Of a DNA stretch of 18,201 nt, positions 6,739-13,237 are shown piece by piece (position 1 is the stretch's first letter; the number at the start of each line of letters is the position of its first letter). The notes under the pieces are model-generated. The model had not been told where the DNA came from. It searched no databases and saw only the letters and a list, made by a program, of their open reading frames with translations. Both the position numbers and the translations under genes were made by a program. Source of the DNA: VRUE01 sp035707825 (GTDB lineage: Bacteria > Actinomycetota > Thermoleophilia > Solirubrobacterales > 70-9). The stretch spans positions 1-18,201 of the forward strand of contig DASSTR010000040.1 in NCBI GenBank assembly GCA_035707825.1, in the 5' to 3' direction.

Positions 6739-7767
6739 TCAGGCGCTTGTGGGCGCCTCGAGCCACTCGCGCATCGTCGCGTGGCGGCGCTCGTGCTCGC
6801 CGGAGTCGAGCTCGGCGCGCAGGTCGTCGAGGACGCCGTAGCGCTCCGCGACCACGTTGTGGCGGTGGATCGTCTCCAGGTTCTCCTGGCGGGCCATCAC
6901 GAAGGCCCCGCCGGGCAGGTCGGGGTAGTCCTCGACCACGCGGCGCACCATCTCACGCACGCAGTCCTCGACGAAGCGGGGCTGCGCGTGCGCCTTGGCG
7001 ACCACGGCGAGCTCGTCGGGCCGCTTCATCAGCTCATAGATCTCCGAGCTCATCGACTGCTCGACGATCCGCAGCAGCTCGGGAGCGTCGATCCAGGAGG
7101 GGCCGCCCTCGGGGCAGCCGATGTAGAGGGTGCCGATGCCGCGCTGGTTGTGGGTCGCGATCGGCACCACCTCGATCACCCGCTCGATCTGCTCCTCGTC
7201 GAAGCCCTCCCCGGCGAGGCGTTCGCGCGCCAGGCCGGCGACCATCTCCTGCGCGCACGGGCAGGCGGTCATTCCCTGGGCCTGGACGCCCGTGACGGTT
7301 CGCGTCCCCTGCTCTGAGGCGACCGCGGTGCCGAAGAGGACGTAGATCTCCTGAGTCTGTATGCCGCTGGCGGGGGTGGTCACAGTCTCCGGGTAGCGCG
7401 CCTTCACAGAGACCTCGGCGCGCAGGCCGCCCTGGCGCTCGCGCACCCGCTGGGCGATGTGGGCGGCGAGGATCTCGGCCCGCAGCGCCTCCTCGAGCAC
7501 GACCTGGTCGATCGCCTCGCCGACGATCTCCTCGAAGCGCGACATGTGGACGCCGGCCTGCTGGGGATTGAGGTCGACGAAGCACTCGAAGTCGGCGTGG
7601 AAGAGGTTCTCGCCCTCGCCCGCCTGGACCCGGATCACCTTCTCGACGCCGGTGACGCCGACCCGCGAGAGGCTGACCTGGGTGGTCGGGACCCGGGCCT
7701 GCACATCGGGCCCAGCCGGTAGCGGAGTTGTCGCCTGCCCTGCCATTGGCTTATGAAGAGTAAGCAA
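6739..7767 (-). CDS. folE2: GTP cyclohydrolase FolE2 (type IB)
   Basis: 342 aa if started at TTG (7765-7767), which has GAGG 7 nt upstream; an ATG at 7744-7746 would give 335 aa and lacks a ribosome-binding site. Converts GTP to dihydroneopterin triphosphate, the first step of folate and related pterin synthesis. Family motifs: VGVTGVEKVIRV near 36-47, ADFECFVDLNPQQAGVHMSR at 58-77, MTACPCAQEM near 166-175 with the active-site cysteine region, and ATHNQRGIGTLYIG at 204-217. Length fits FolE2/MptA and no type IA FolE is seen here. FolE2 enzymes work without strict zinc dependence and are Zur-regulated in some bacteria, but no Zur-like palindrome is visible. Divergent from rpoD across 161 bp. 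Confidence 0.95.
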   Translation of the reverse strand: MLTLHKPMAGQATTPLPAGPDVQARVPTTQVSLSRVGVTGVEKVIRVQAGEGENLFHADFECFVDLNPQQAGVHMSRFEEIVGEAIDQVVLEEALRAEILAAHIAQRVRERQGGLRAEVSVKARYPETVTTPASGIQTQEIYVLFGTAVASEQGTRTVTGVQAQGMTACPCAQEMVAGLARERLAGEGFDEEQIERVIEVVPIATHNQRGIGTLYIGCPEGGPSWIDAPELLRIVEQSMSSEIYELMKRPDELAVVAKAHAQPRFVEDCVREMVRRVVEDYPDLPGGAFVMARQENLETIHRHNVVAERYGVLDDLRAELDSGEHERRHATMREWLEAPTSA

Positions 7768-7888
7768 CTGGGGACCTCGGCGCGGTCTTGGTGCCGCGGC
7801 GCGGCTCGGACGCGGCGGCGATCCGGGGTGGCGAGAGCACAGCCGGCGCGCCGAGTTTGCCGCGCTCTTCCCGGTGCATCCTTCTCCC

Positions 7889-7894
7889 TATACT
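7889..7894 (+). promoter_or_regulatory. Likely -10 element of rpoD
   Basis: TATACT, a near-consensus -10, lies 34 nt before the ATG at 7929; initiation would be near 7901. A -35 is weak: TCTTCC at 7866-7871 has the right 17-nt spacing. It is the best AT-rich hexamer in the 7768-7928 gap between folE2 and rpoD; the rest of that gap is GC-rich with nothing recognisable. Confidence 0.5.
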
Positions 7895-7928
7895 TCGCCG
7901 CGGTCGGAGCTAAGGGGCCGGCCCCCGG

Positions 7929-9131
7929 ATGGGTCCGGGAGGGGAACAGGGCGCAGGAGGAAGTGACATCGAGCCGTTGGAGACGGTCCCACAGGCATTG
8001 AACGAGAACTCAGCGGAGCCCCCGGTCGAGACGCCGGAGGAGGAGCTCCACGAGATCGAAGCGCCGGAGGAGCTACGTGGGCTGATCGCGCTGGGACGCG
8101 AGCGCGGCTACCTCACCTACGAGCAGATCGCCGGCATGCTGGAGGAGGTCGAGGTGACCAAGGAGCAGGTCTCCGGCCTCCACGCCCAACTGGTCGAACA
8201 CGGCATCGACGTCCTCTCCGAGGACGGGGTCAGCGCCATGAAGGAACAGGGCGGCGAGCGCAACGGCGTCCCGGCGAAAAAACCGGAGCTCGATCTGACG
8301 ATCGAACCGAGCCTCGACTCGCTGCGCCTCTACCTTCGCTCGATCGGCAAAGTCGAGCTGCTGACGGCCTCCCAGGAGGTGGCGCTGGCGAAACGGATCG
8401 AGCGCGGCGACATGCTGGCGAAGCGCGAAATGGTGGAGGCCAACCTGCGCCTGGTGGTCTCGATCGCGAAAGGCTATTTGGGGCGGGGGCTGAGCTTCCT
8501 GGACCTGATTCAGGAGGGCTCGCTGGGGCTGATCCGGGCGGTGGAGAAGTTCGACTACCGGCGCGGCTACAAGTTTTCGACTTACGCGACCTGGTGGATC
8601 CGCCAGGCGGTGACGCGGGCGATCGCCGACAAGGCGCGCACCATCCGCATCCCTGTCCACATGGTGGAGAAACTGAATCGGGTTGCGCACGTCGAGCGCC
8701 AGCTGGTGCAGAGACTGGGACGTGAGCCCGAGCCCGACGAGATCGCCGAGGAGCTGCGCTGGACGGTCGCCGAAGTGCGCGACATCCTGCGCGTGGCGCA
8801 GGTGCCGGTCTCGCTGGAGAAGCCGGTTGGGGACGAGGACGACTCCGAGCTGGGCGACTTCGTCCGCGACGATGAGGGCGCCGAGCCCTTCGAGGAGGCG
8901 AGCGAGCACCTGCAGCGGGAGGGCGTCCGCAAGGCACTCGACGCGCTGCCCGAGCGGGAGCGGCAGGTGATCGAGCTGCGCTACGGCCTCTCCGGCCTTG
9001 AACCGCTGACCCTCGAGGAGGTCGGCCGCACCTTCGGCGTCACCCGCGAGCGGGTCCGCCAGATCGAGAACAACACGCTGAAAAAGCTGCAGAACCTGCC
9101 CGAGGCCCAGATGCTTCGGGAGGTCAGCTGA
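7929..9131 (+). CDS. rpoD: RNA polymerase sigma factor RpoD/SigA (primary sigma-70)
   Basis: 400 aa from the ATG at 7929, with AAGGGG 11 nt upstream. It directs RNA polymerase to housekeeping promoters. Domains in order: region 1.1-like helices at about 48-97 (ELRGLIALGRERGYLTYEQI), region 1.2 at about 128-160 (LRLYLRSIGKVELLTASQE), region 2 at about 166-236 with NLRLVVSIAKGY, DLIQEGSLGLIRAVEKFD and YKFSTYATWWIRQA, region 3 at about 245-322, and region 4 at about 334-388 with LPERERQVIELRYGL and TRERVRQIEN. Region 1.1 plus the conserved 2.4 sequence support a primary rather than alternative sigma factor. A perfect AGGAGG at 7955-7960 lies inside the assigned reading frame, so the true start may be further downstream. 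Confidence 0.95.
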   Translation: MGPGGEQGAGGSDIEPLETVPQALNENSAEPPVETPEEELHEIEAPEELRGLIALGRERGYLTYEQIAGMLEEVEVTKEQVSGLHAQLVEHGIDVLSEDGVSAMKEQGGERNGVPAKKPELDLTIEPSLDSLRLYLRSIGKVELLTASQEVALAKRIERGDMLAKREMVEANLRLVVSIAKGYLGRGLSFLDLIQEGSLGLIRAVEKFDYRRGYKFSTYATWWIRQAVTRAIADKARTIRIPVHMVEKLNRVAHVERQLVQRLGREPEPDEIAEELRWTVAEVRDILRVAQVPVSLEKPVGDEDDSELGDFVRDDEGAEPFEEASEHLQREGVRKALDALPERERQVIELRYGLSGLEPLTLEEVGRTFGVTRERVRQIENNTLKKLQNLPEAQMLREVS

Positions 9132-9154
9132 GTCGACGCGGCTCCCGCCCGCTG

Positions 9155-9207
9155 GGCCGTTCGGTCAGCGCGGCCGCACGGCTGCTAGGCCGCTCGGTCA
9201 GCGCGGC
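9155..9207. repeat. Duplicated 20-bp segment containing a stop codon
   Basis: 9155-9174 and 9188-9207 are 20-bp copies with one mismatch, offset by 33 bp. The right copy contains the TGA of the minus-strand oxidoreductase gene (9198-9200). The left copy supplies a second TGA at 9165-9167 in the same frame. The region lies between convergent rpoD and the oxidoreductase gene and can also form GC-rich hairpins. Confidence 0.85.
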
Positions 9208-9683
9208 TCGAGCACGATCACGGAGATCTCGCGGCTGAGCCTCGCCTTGTAGTCCTCCCAGCCGGAGTACTGCTCCATGTGGCGGTCCCAGAGAGTGGCG
9301 CGTTCCTCGCCCTCTGCGATCCGGGCGCGCACCGCCCAGCGCTTGCGGCCGACCTCGACTTCGGCGTTGGGGTCCGCCTTCAGGTTGAGTGACCAGGCCG
9401 GGACGCGTTCGTTGCCGGCGTTGGTATTGATCACGACCACGTTCTCGCCGTCCCGTAGGTAGACGACCGGCGCGGTCCGCTTCTGGCCGGACTTGCGGCC
9501 CGTGGTGGTCAGCAGCAGGACGGGCGCCTTGCCCACCTTGCCGCCGAGACGGCCGCCGCTGAGCCGATAGAGCGGCTTGTTGAGCTTCCCCACCCAGCGC
9601 AGGCCGGTGGCGCCAAGGGACATCGAAATGCGCGAGTAGACCTTGTCGCTGGGCACGGGCGCGAGTATCTCAGAGGCGTGCAC
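9198..9683 (-). CDS. Deazaflavin (F420)-dependent nitroreductase-family protein
   Basis: 161 aa from GTG (9681-9683). It belongs to the split beta-barrel F420H2-dependent reductase family that includes mycobacterial Ddn. Support: NKPLYRLSGGRLGGK near 35-49, LLLTTTGRKSGQKRTAPVVY near 56-75 (the conserved cofactor-binding strand and turn), and ADPNAEVEVG near 103-112. Such proteins reduce quinones or other small molecules using F420H2; the substrate is unknown. The start is uncertain: no good ribosome-binding site precedes the GTG, and a start at Met21 is possible. A TAGGCT hexamer lies 24 nt upstream. The gene is divergent from the NTF2-like gene, with two inverted repeats between them. F420 use fits an actinobacterial host. 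Confidence 0.88.
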   Translation of the reverse strand: MHASEILAPVPSDKVYSRISMSLGATGLRWVGKLNKPLYRLSGGRLGGKVGKAPVLLLTTTGRKSGQKRTAPVVYLRDGENVVVINTNAGNERVPAWSLNLKADPNAEVEVGRKRWAVRARIAEGEERATLWDRHMEQYSGWEDYKARLSREISVIVLEPR

Positions 9684-9707
9684 AGAGATGTAGCGGTTTC
9701 GTGCGCG

Positions 9708-9713
9708 AGCCTA
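9708..9713 (-). promoter_or_regulatory. Putative -10 element of the F420-type oxidoreductase gene
   Basis: TAGGCT on the minus strand, within CATAGGCT, lies 24 nt before the GTG at 9683. CATAGGCT also occurs at 3110-3117 and 16573-16580. Confidence 0.35.
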
Positions 9714-9729
9714 TGCAGAACGTGCGAGT

Positions 9730-9753
9730 GACTTGACTCTCGAAGTTCAAGTC
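9730..9753. promoter_or_regulatory. Inverted repeat, possible operator
   Basis: GACTTGA at 9730-9736 and TCAAGTC at 9747-9753 form perfect 7-bp arms with a 10-nt spacer, about one helical turn, in the divergent gap. A further CTTGA follows at 9754-9758. It sits just upstream of the putative -10 of the oxidoreductase gene, where a dimeric regulator could act. The binding protein is unknown. Confidence 0.45.
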
Positions 9754-9762
9754 CTTGAGTTG

Positions 9763-9779
9763 ACCACATCCTGTGTGGT
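9763..9779. promoter_or_regulatory. Second inverted repeat in the divergent gap
   Basis: ACCACA at 9763-9768 and TGTGGT at 9774-9779 form perfect 6-bp arms with a 5-nt centre. It is about 100 bp upstream of the NTF2-like gene, and could be an operator half-site pair or a small hairpin. Confidence 0.4.
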
Positions 9780-9857
9780 GAAATCGATGATCTGAGGGAC
9801 GGGTCGCTCGAGGCCCCCCAAGGCACGCGACCAGAGCGAGGGACCAGAGGCCGGGGG

Positions 9858-9863
9858 TAGAGT
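9858..9863 (+). promoter_or_regulatory. Putative -10 element of the NTF2-like gene
   Basis: TAGAGT ends 6 nt before the ATG at 9870, a spacing that would put transcription initiation on or next to the start codon (leaderless mRNA). GAGGG also lies just before the ATG and could serve as a ribosome site instead. Confidence 0.35.
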
Positions 9864-9869
9864 GAGGGC

Positions 9870-10247
9870 ATGAGCGAGTCGCATCCATTCCGGCTGGCGG
9901 TCGAGGCGAAGGACCTCGAGGCGGCGAAGGAGTCGCTGCGCGAGGACGTCGTCCTGCACAGTCCGATCCTCTTTCGCGGCTTCGAGGGGCGCGAGGTCGT
10001 GATGCAGGTGCTGACCCACGTCGCGGCGACGCTCGAAGAGTTCACCTACCTCAACGAGCTCGCCGATGAGCGCACGGTCACGCTGCGCTTCAAAGCCCGG
10101 GTCGGCGACCGCGAGCTGGAGGGCATCGACTTCCTCGAGCTCGACGAGGACGGCAAGGTCGCCGAGCTGACCGTCTTCATGCGCCCGCTGTCGGCGATCA
10201 CCGCCTTCAACGAGCAGATGAAGGTCCGCCTCGGCGTCCCCAGCTAA
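9870..10247 (+). CDS. NTF2-like / SnoaL-like small protein
   Basis: 125 aa from ATG. The layout is that of the NTF2-like cone fold: an N-terminal helix pair (residues 1-25), the segment LREDVVLHSPILFRGFEGRE typical of SnoaL-like proteins, a helix with VMQVLTHVAATLEEF, then strands ending in ELEGIDFLELDEDGKVAELTVFMRPLSAI. The phrase around DEDGKVAELTVFMRP is common in this family. Members act as small isomerases, hydrolases or ligand-binding proteins, so no specific reaction can be assigned. It is divergent from the F420-type oxidoreductase and may share its regulation. The stop codon is followed by short duplications. Confidence 0.82.
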   Translation: MSESHPFRLAVEAKDLEAAKESLREDVVLHSPILFRGFEGREVVMQVLTHVAATLEEFTYLNELADERTVTLRFKARVGDRELEGIDFLELDEDGKVAELTVFMRPLSAITAFNEQMKVRLGVPS

Positions 10248-10274
10248 GGGGTAACGACGTAGGGGTAATGACCC
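10247..10274. repeat. 14-bp tandem duplication at the stop of the NTF2-like gene
   Basis: AGGGGTAACGACGT (10247-10260) is followed by AGGGGTAATGACCC (10261-10274), 11 of 14 identical. The first copy begins with the last base of the stop codon. GGGGT/ACCCC arms at the second copy could form a small hairpin. Confidence 0.7.
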
Positions 10275-10346
10275 CCTGCGCCCGAGCCGCGCTTACTGCC
10301 CGAGCCGCTCTTACGGTCGCGGTCCCGCCTACTGCCCGAGCCGCTC
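10275..10346. repeat. 18-bp tandem repeats spanning the stop codon of the GGDEF/HD-GYP gene
   Basis: CTACTGCCCGAGCCGCTC at 10329-10346 contains the minus-strand stop TAG. TTACTGCCCGAGCCGCTC at 10293-10310 repeats it 36 bp away. A diverged unit lies at 10311-10328 and a partial one at 10276-10292. On the minus strand this gives three in-frame stops at 18-bp spacing (TAG at 10331-10329, TAA at 10313-10311, TAA at 10295-10293). Confidence 0.75.
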
Positions 10347-12347
10347 GGCTCGGCCAAGGCGCTGCGGGGCGACCCGCTCGAAAGCCTCGACTACCTCGGG
10401 GTCGAACTGCGAGCCGGCGCCGCGGCGCAGCTCTTCGAGCGCTCGCGAGGGACGCATCGCGACGCTGTAGGGGCGCTCCGAGATCATCGCCGCGTAGGCG
10501 TCGCAGACGGCGACCACTCGTGCGCCGAGCGGGATCTGCTCGCCGCTCAGCGAGTCCGGGTAGCCGCTGCCATCCCAGCGCTCGCCGCTCGAGCGAACCA
10601 GGCGGGCAACCGGCACCAGCGCCGCCGCCGAGGCGATGATTCGCTCGCCGATCAGGGTGTGCTTGCGGACGAAATCCCACTCGGCCTCCTCGAGCGGGCC
10701 CGGCTTGTTCAGGATCGCGTCGGGGATGGCCATCTTCCCTGTCTCGTGCAGCTGGGCAGCGCGGTAGGTCTCGTCGCGCTGCTCGGATTCCATCCCCAGC
10801 TCCTCGGCAACCGCCAGGGCCAGTTCGGCGACATCGACGGCCTGCTCGGCCAGCATCGGTTGCCGCTCGCGTAGCGCCGTCAGCAGCACGTCGCGCGACT
10901 GCGAGCCGGCCGAGGTCCGCTCACTGACCTTGTTCGCATACATCCGCCGGTCGGCGAGCTGCATTGCGTCTTCAACCGAGCTGGCCTCGCTTGGCAGCAG
11001 GACGGTGCCCTGCGAGGCTCCGACCGTGAATCCTTCGCCGTGCTCGGAGAGCGCGGCGGTGGCGCCGGCGATGATGGCGTCGACCTCCGCTACCGTGCAC
11101 TCCGCTAGGAGGCAGAACTCGTCCCCACCCAGCCGGTAGGCACGGCCTTTCGAGGTCGCGAAGCGGTCGAGCCGCCTGCCGAGCCTTTCCAGAAGAGCGT
11201 CTCCGGCCGGGTGGCCGAAGGTGTCGTTGTAGAGCTTGAAGCCGTCGAGGTCGAACAGCGCGAGGAGCCAGAAGCACCCCGTCGCCGGCGGTTGTGCGAT
11301 CGAGCGCTCGAGGTCCAGCATCAGCGCCCTGCGGTTGGGAAGCCCGGTCAGCTCGTCGGTTCGGGACTCCTGCACCCTCGTGCGGATTTCCCCCTGGCTC
11401 TCGCGCAGCGAGAGGACCAGTCGCACGACGACCGCGACGAGGGTGAACAGGGAGATGACCGCGGCCGCGGTAGGGGCCGTGGCGAATCGTTCGATTCCCT
11501 GAATGCAGATCGCGACCATGGCGGCGGCGGCCGGTATCGCGATGATCCGCACCGCCCGCGATCGCACTGGCTCCCTGACGCGCGGCTCGATCCACGCCGC
11601 GCATGCCACGAGCAGCACTCCGTAGAGCCATCCGGCATCGAGAATCGTGCCTTCGACGTAGGTCCCCTTGGCGGACTGCAGCAGATAGACGCCGTCGGAG
11701 ATGGCGAGCAGCATGAGGCCGGCGCCGAGGATCGCCCAGCTGCGGCCCGGCCGCCAGCCGGTGAACGAGGCGGCGGTCACCACCATCGTCAACAGGGTCA
11801 GGTCGGCGATCGGGTAGGCCAGGTTGGTTGTGACGGCGAGCGTCTGACCTTCGCTCGAGGCATCGACGATCGGGCCGAGCGCCAGCGCCGCCGCCAGCGC
11901 CGCGACGGCGGAGCCGACGATCACCCCGTCCAGCCAGCGGGCGACCGGGAAGACCCCGATCCTCGCCCGCAGAAGGGCGATCAGGCCCGCGTAGGCGAAT
12001 GGATAGAAGGCGAGGTAGCCGGCATCGGCGAGCGAGGGAATCGGCACCGAGGCCTGTCCGGCGAGCACCGCTGCGTAATAGATTTCGCCGCCGCTATAGA
12101 GGAGCAGGCCGATGCCGAGGAGCGTCCAGGCGAGACGCTCGCGGCGAACCAGCACGGCCCGCAGGAGGCAGGCGGCGGCGCTCGTCAGTATCAGGGCGCA
12201 GTAGATCCAGGTGTTGAACAGCGAATCGGTGCCGTCGCCGCCAAACCCGACCGTGACGTGCGCGGTGAAGGCGACCAACAGGCAGAGGGCAATGACGCCG
12301 CCCACCAGGACGATCCTTCGTTCGCGCTGGCTCAGCTCAGGGGCCAC
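10329..12347 (-). CDS. Membrane diguanylate cyclase with degenerate HD-GYP domain
   Basis: 672 aa from GTG. About ten membrane helices (roughly 12-34, 45-66, 72-95, 106-127, 137-160, 175-197, 203-224, 234-252, 264-284, 292-314) form an N-terminal sensor. A GGDEF domain (about 328-480) follows with DELTGLPNRR, FDLDGFKLYNDTFGHPAGD and the intact active-site RLGGDEF at 406-411. No RxxD inhibitory site is seen five residues upstream. The C-terminal HD-GYP domain (about 497-662) keeps RKHTLIGER and WDGSGYP, but the HD motif reads HETGK (534-538), the position before VAELAL where His is expected is Gln502, and SSHE of relatives reads SSGE (587-590). I infer c-di-GMP synthesis with little or no phosphodiesterase activity. 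Divergent from the endonuclease ORF. Confidence 0.9.
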   Translation of the reverse strand: MAPELSQRERRIVLVGGVIALCLLVAFTAHVTVGFGGDGTDSLFNTWIYCALILTSAAACLLRAVLVRRERLAWTLLGIGLLLYSGGEIYYAAVLAGQASVPIPSLADAGYLAFYPFAYAGLIALLRARIGVFPVARWLDGVIVGSAVAALAAALALGPIVDASSEGQTLAVTTNLAYPIADLTLLTMVVTAASFTGWRPGRSWAILGAGLMLLAISDGVYLLQSAKGTYVEGTILDAGWLYGVLLVACAAWIEPRVREPVRSRAVRIIAIPAAAAMVAICIQGIERFATAPTAAAVISLFTLVAVVVRLVLSLRESQGEIRTRVQESRTDELTGLPNRRALMLDLERSIAQPPATGCFWLLALFDLDGFKLYNDTFGHPAGDALLERLGRRLDRFATSKGRAYRLGGDEFCLLAECTVAEVDAIIAGATAALSEHGEGFTVGASQGTVLLPSEASSVEDAMQLADRRMYANKVSERTSAGSQSRDVLLTALRERQPMLAEQAVDVAELALAVAEELGMESEQRDETYRAAQLHETGKMAIPDAILNKPGPLEEAEWDFVRKHTLIGERIIASAAALVPVARLVRSSGERWDGSGYPDSLSGEQIPLGARVVAVCDAYAAMISERPYSVAMRPSRALEELRRGAGSQFDPEVVEAFERVAPQRLGRAERLGQ

Positions 12348-12441
12348 GTCCTCACAATCGGATTCTGCGGCGCCAACCTTGACTGTTGGGCTCCGTCCAC
12401 CCGGTGGTCGGGGCCATTTGCTTACAGAGGTGTTCTGTCCG

Positions 12442-12463
12442 CATGGGAACGTATGTTCCCATG
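12442..12463. promoter_or_regulatory. SOS/LexA-box-like palindrome at the endonuclease start
   Basis: Perfect 9-bp arms, CATGGGAAC (12442-12450) and GTTCCCATG (12455-12463), flank GTAT. The core GAAC-GTAT-GTTC fits the Gram-positive LexA (Cheo-box) pattern GAAC-RNRY-GTTC. TATGTT inside it (12452-12457) could be a -10 element, placing initiation near the ATGs at 12461 and 12464. A repressor bound here would block the gene directly. LexA control is inference; autoregulation by the AbrB-like domain is an alternative. Confidence 0.6.
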
Positions 12464-13237
12464 ATGGAGCGGAGGATAAATCGAAGTGCGCAGGGGGATC
12501 TCGGGGAGGCGTCGGCGATCGAGTGGCTGACGAGGATGGGAGCGGTGGTTCTGCTGCCGGTTGGCCACAGCCCCGATTTCGATCTGGTGGCCTACGCGAA
12601 CGGCAGATTGCTTCGAATTCAGGTCAAGACGTCAACTCAGCAGACGTCGACTCCACGGGGGAGAGACCGGATTGTGGTTTCTCTCGTGACCAGCGGCGGG
12701 AACCAAAGTTGGAATGGCAATAGAAAGAAGATCGACCCGACGCGGTTCGACTATCTCTTCGCACTCACGAGCGGTGGTCGACGCTGGTTCGTTCCGTCAA
12801 CCGCGCTCGAGGCGCGGAGCGCGATCTGCCTTGGTGGGCCGAAGTACTCGGAGTTCGAGATCGACCCCGGCGGGCCCATCGACCACCTCGTATACGACGT
12901 CAGTCCGTCTATAGAATCGGCCGCCGCTTCGGGGGAGTATCCAAGCGGTCAACGGATGGCGCCTGTAAAGCGTCCGGCTCAGCCTTCGCAGGTTCGAATC
13001 CTGCCTCCCCCATTTCAGCCGCGGGCAGGATTCGTCCCTTCGAAGTACGAGCGGTCCATAGGCAAGGGCGGCAGAGCGGTCATCAACCAGAAACGTCGGG
13101 TCACGATCCCCTCGCAGGCGTGCATCGAGGCGGGCCTTGAAGAGGGCGACGAACTGCTGGTCCGAAGCGAGGGCGATGGCCGGGTGTTGCTCGAACGGAT
13201 CGACCCGCCCCCTGGCGCGCGTCTGTGCGCTGCATGA
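12461..13237 (+). CDS. PD-(D/E)XK homing-type endonuclease ORF fused in frame to an AbrB-like domain across tRNA-Tyr
   Basis: 258 codons from the ATG at 12461; ATGs at 12443 (inside the palindrome) and 12464 are alternatives. Residues about 8-150 resemble the PD-(D/E)XK group of intron-type endonucleases (I-Ssp6803I-like): GDLGEASAIEWL supplies an acidic helix, SPDFDLVAY the catalytic aspartate, and RIQVKTST the (Q/E)xK strand. FDYLFALTSGGRRWFVPSTAL and GGPKYSEFEI continue the domain. No stop codon follows. The frame runs through the whole tRNA-Tyr gene (12931-13012) and into VINQKRRVTIPSQACIEAGL, a SpoVT/AbrB swapped-hairpin DNA-binding module. No ATG, GTG or TTG lies between the tRNA and that module. 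Either the product is a three-part fusion, or the AbrB part is a stranded relic acting as a chance extension. No ribosome-binding site is seen, so translation may be leaderless. Confidence 0.7.
   Translation: MMERRINRSAQGDLGEASAIEWLTRMGAVVLLPVGHSPDFDLVAYANGRLLRIQVKTSTQQTSTPRGRDRIVVSLVTSGGNQSWNGNRKKIDPTRFDYLFALTSGGRRWFVPSTALEARSAICLGGPKYSEFEIDPGGPIDHLVYDVSPSIESAAASGEYPSGQRMAPVKRPAQPSQVRILPPPFQPRAGFVPSKYERSIGKGGRAVINQKRRVTIPSQACIEAGLEEGDELLVRSEGDGRVLLERIDPPPGARLCAA
12931..13012 (+). tRNA. tRNA-Tyr(GTA)
   Basis: 82 nt, class II. Acceptor GGGGGAG pairs with CTCCCCC; the anticodon arm GGCGC-CTGTAAA-GCGTC gives anticodon GTA at 12965-12967. A long variable arm follows, then T arm GCAGG-TTCGAAT-CCTGC and discriminator A. 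CCA is not encoded. The gene is complete and uninterrupted, yet sits wholly inside an open reading frame on the same strand that links an endonuclease to an AbrB-like domain. Confidence 0.95.
13063..13237 (+). other. AbrB/SpoVT-like DNA-binding module without its own start codon
   Basis: The segment GRAVINQKRRVTIPSQACIE, followed by AGLEEGDELLVRSEGDGRVL, is a typical AbrB/MazE swapped-hairpin (beta-strand, VTIP, helix, GLEEGDEL, strand). It ends at TGA 13235-13237. The only in-frame upstream start after the endonuclease domain is an ATG at 12956, inside the tRNA-Tyr gene. A stand-alone gene would need a non-standard start or has lost it. AbrB-like modules are typical antitoxin or regulator DNA-binding parts, but no toxin gene is adjacent. 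Confidence 0.6.

Noticed and set aside
7768..7928. Possible small gene or riboswitch between folE2 and rpoD
   Set aside because: Only GC-rich sequence and a promoter-like hexamer; no conserved RNA motif or coding signal could be recognised.
11211..12464. Long plus-strand open frame opposite the GGDEF/HD-GYP gene
   Set aside because: Composition is shadow-like, with no domain; the minus strand carries intact GGDEF and HD-GYP motifs.
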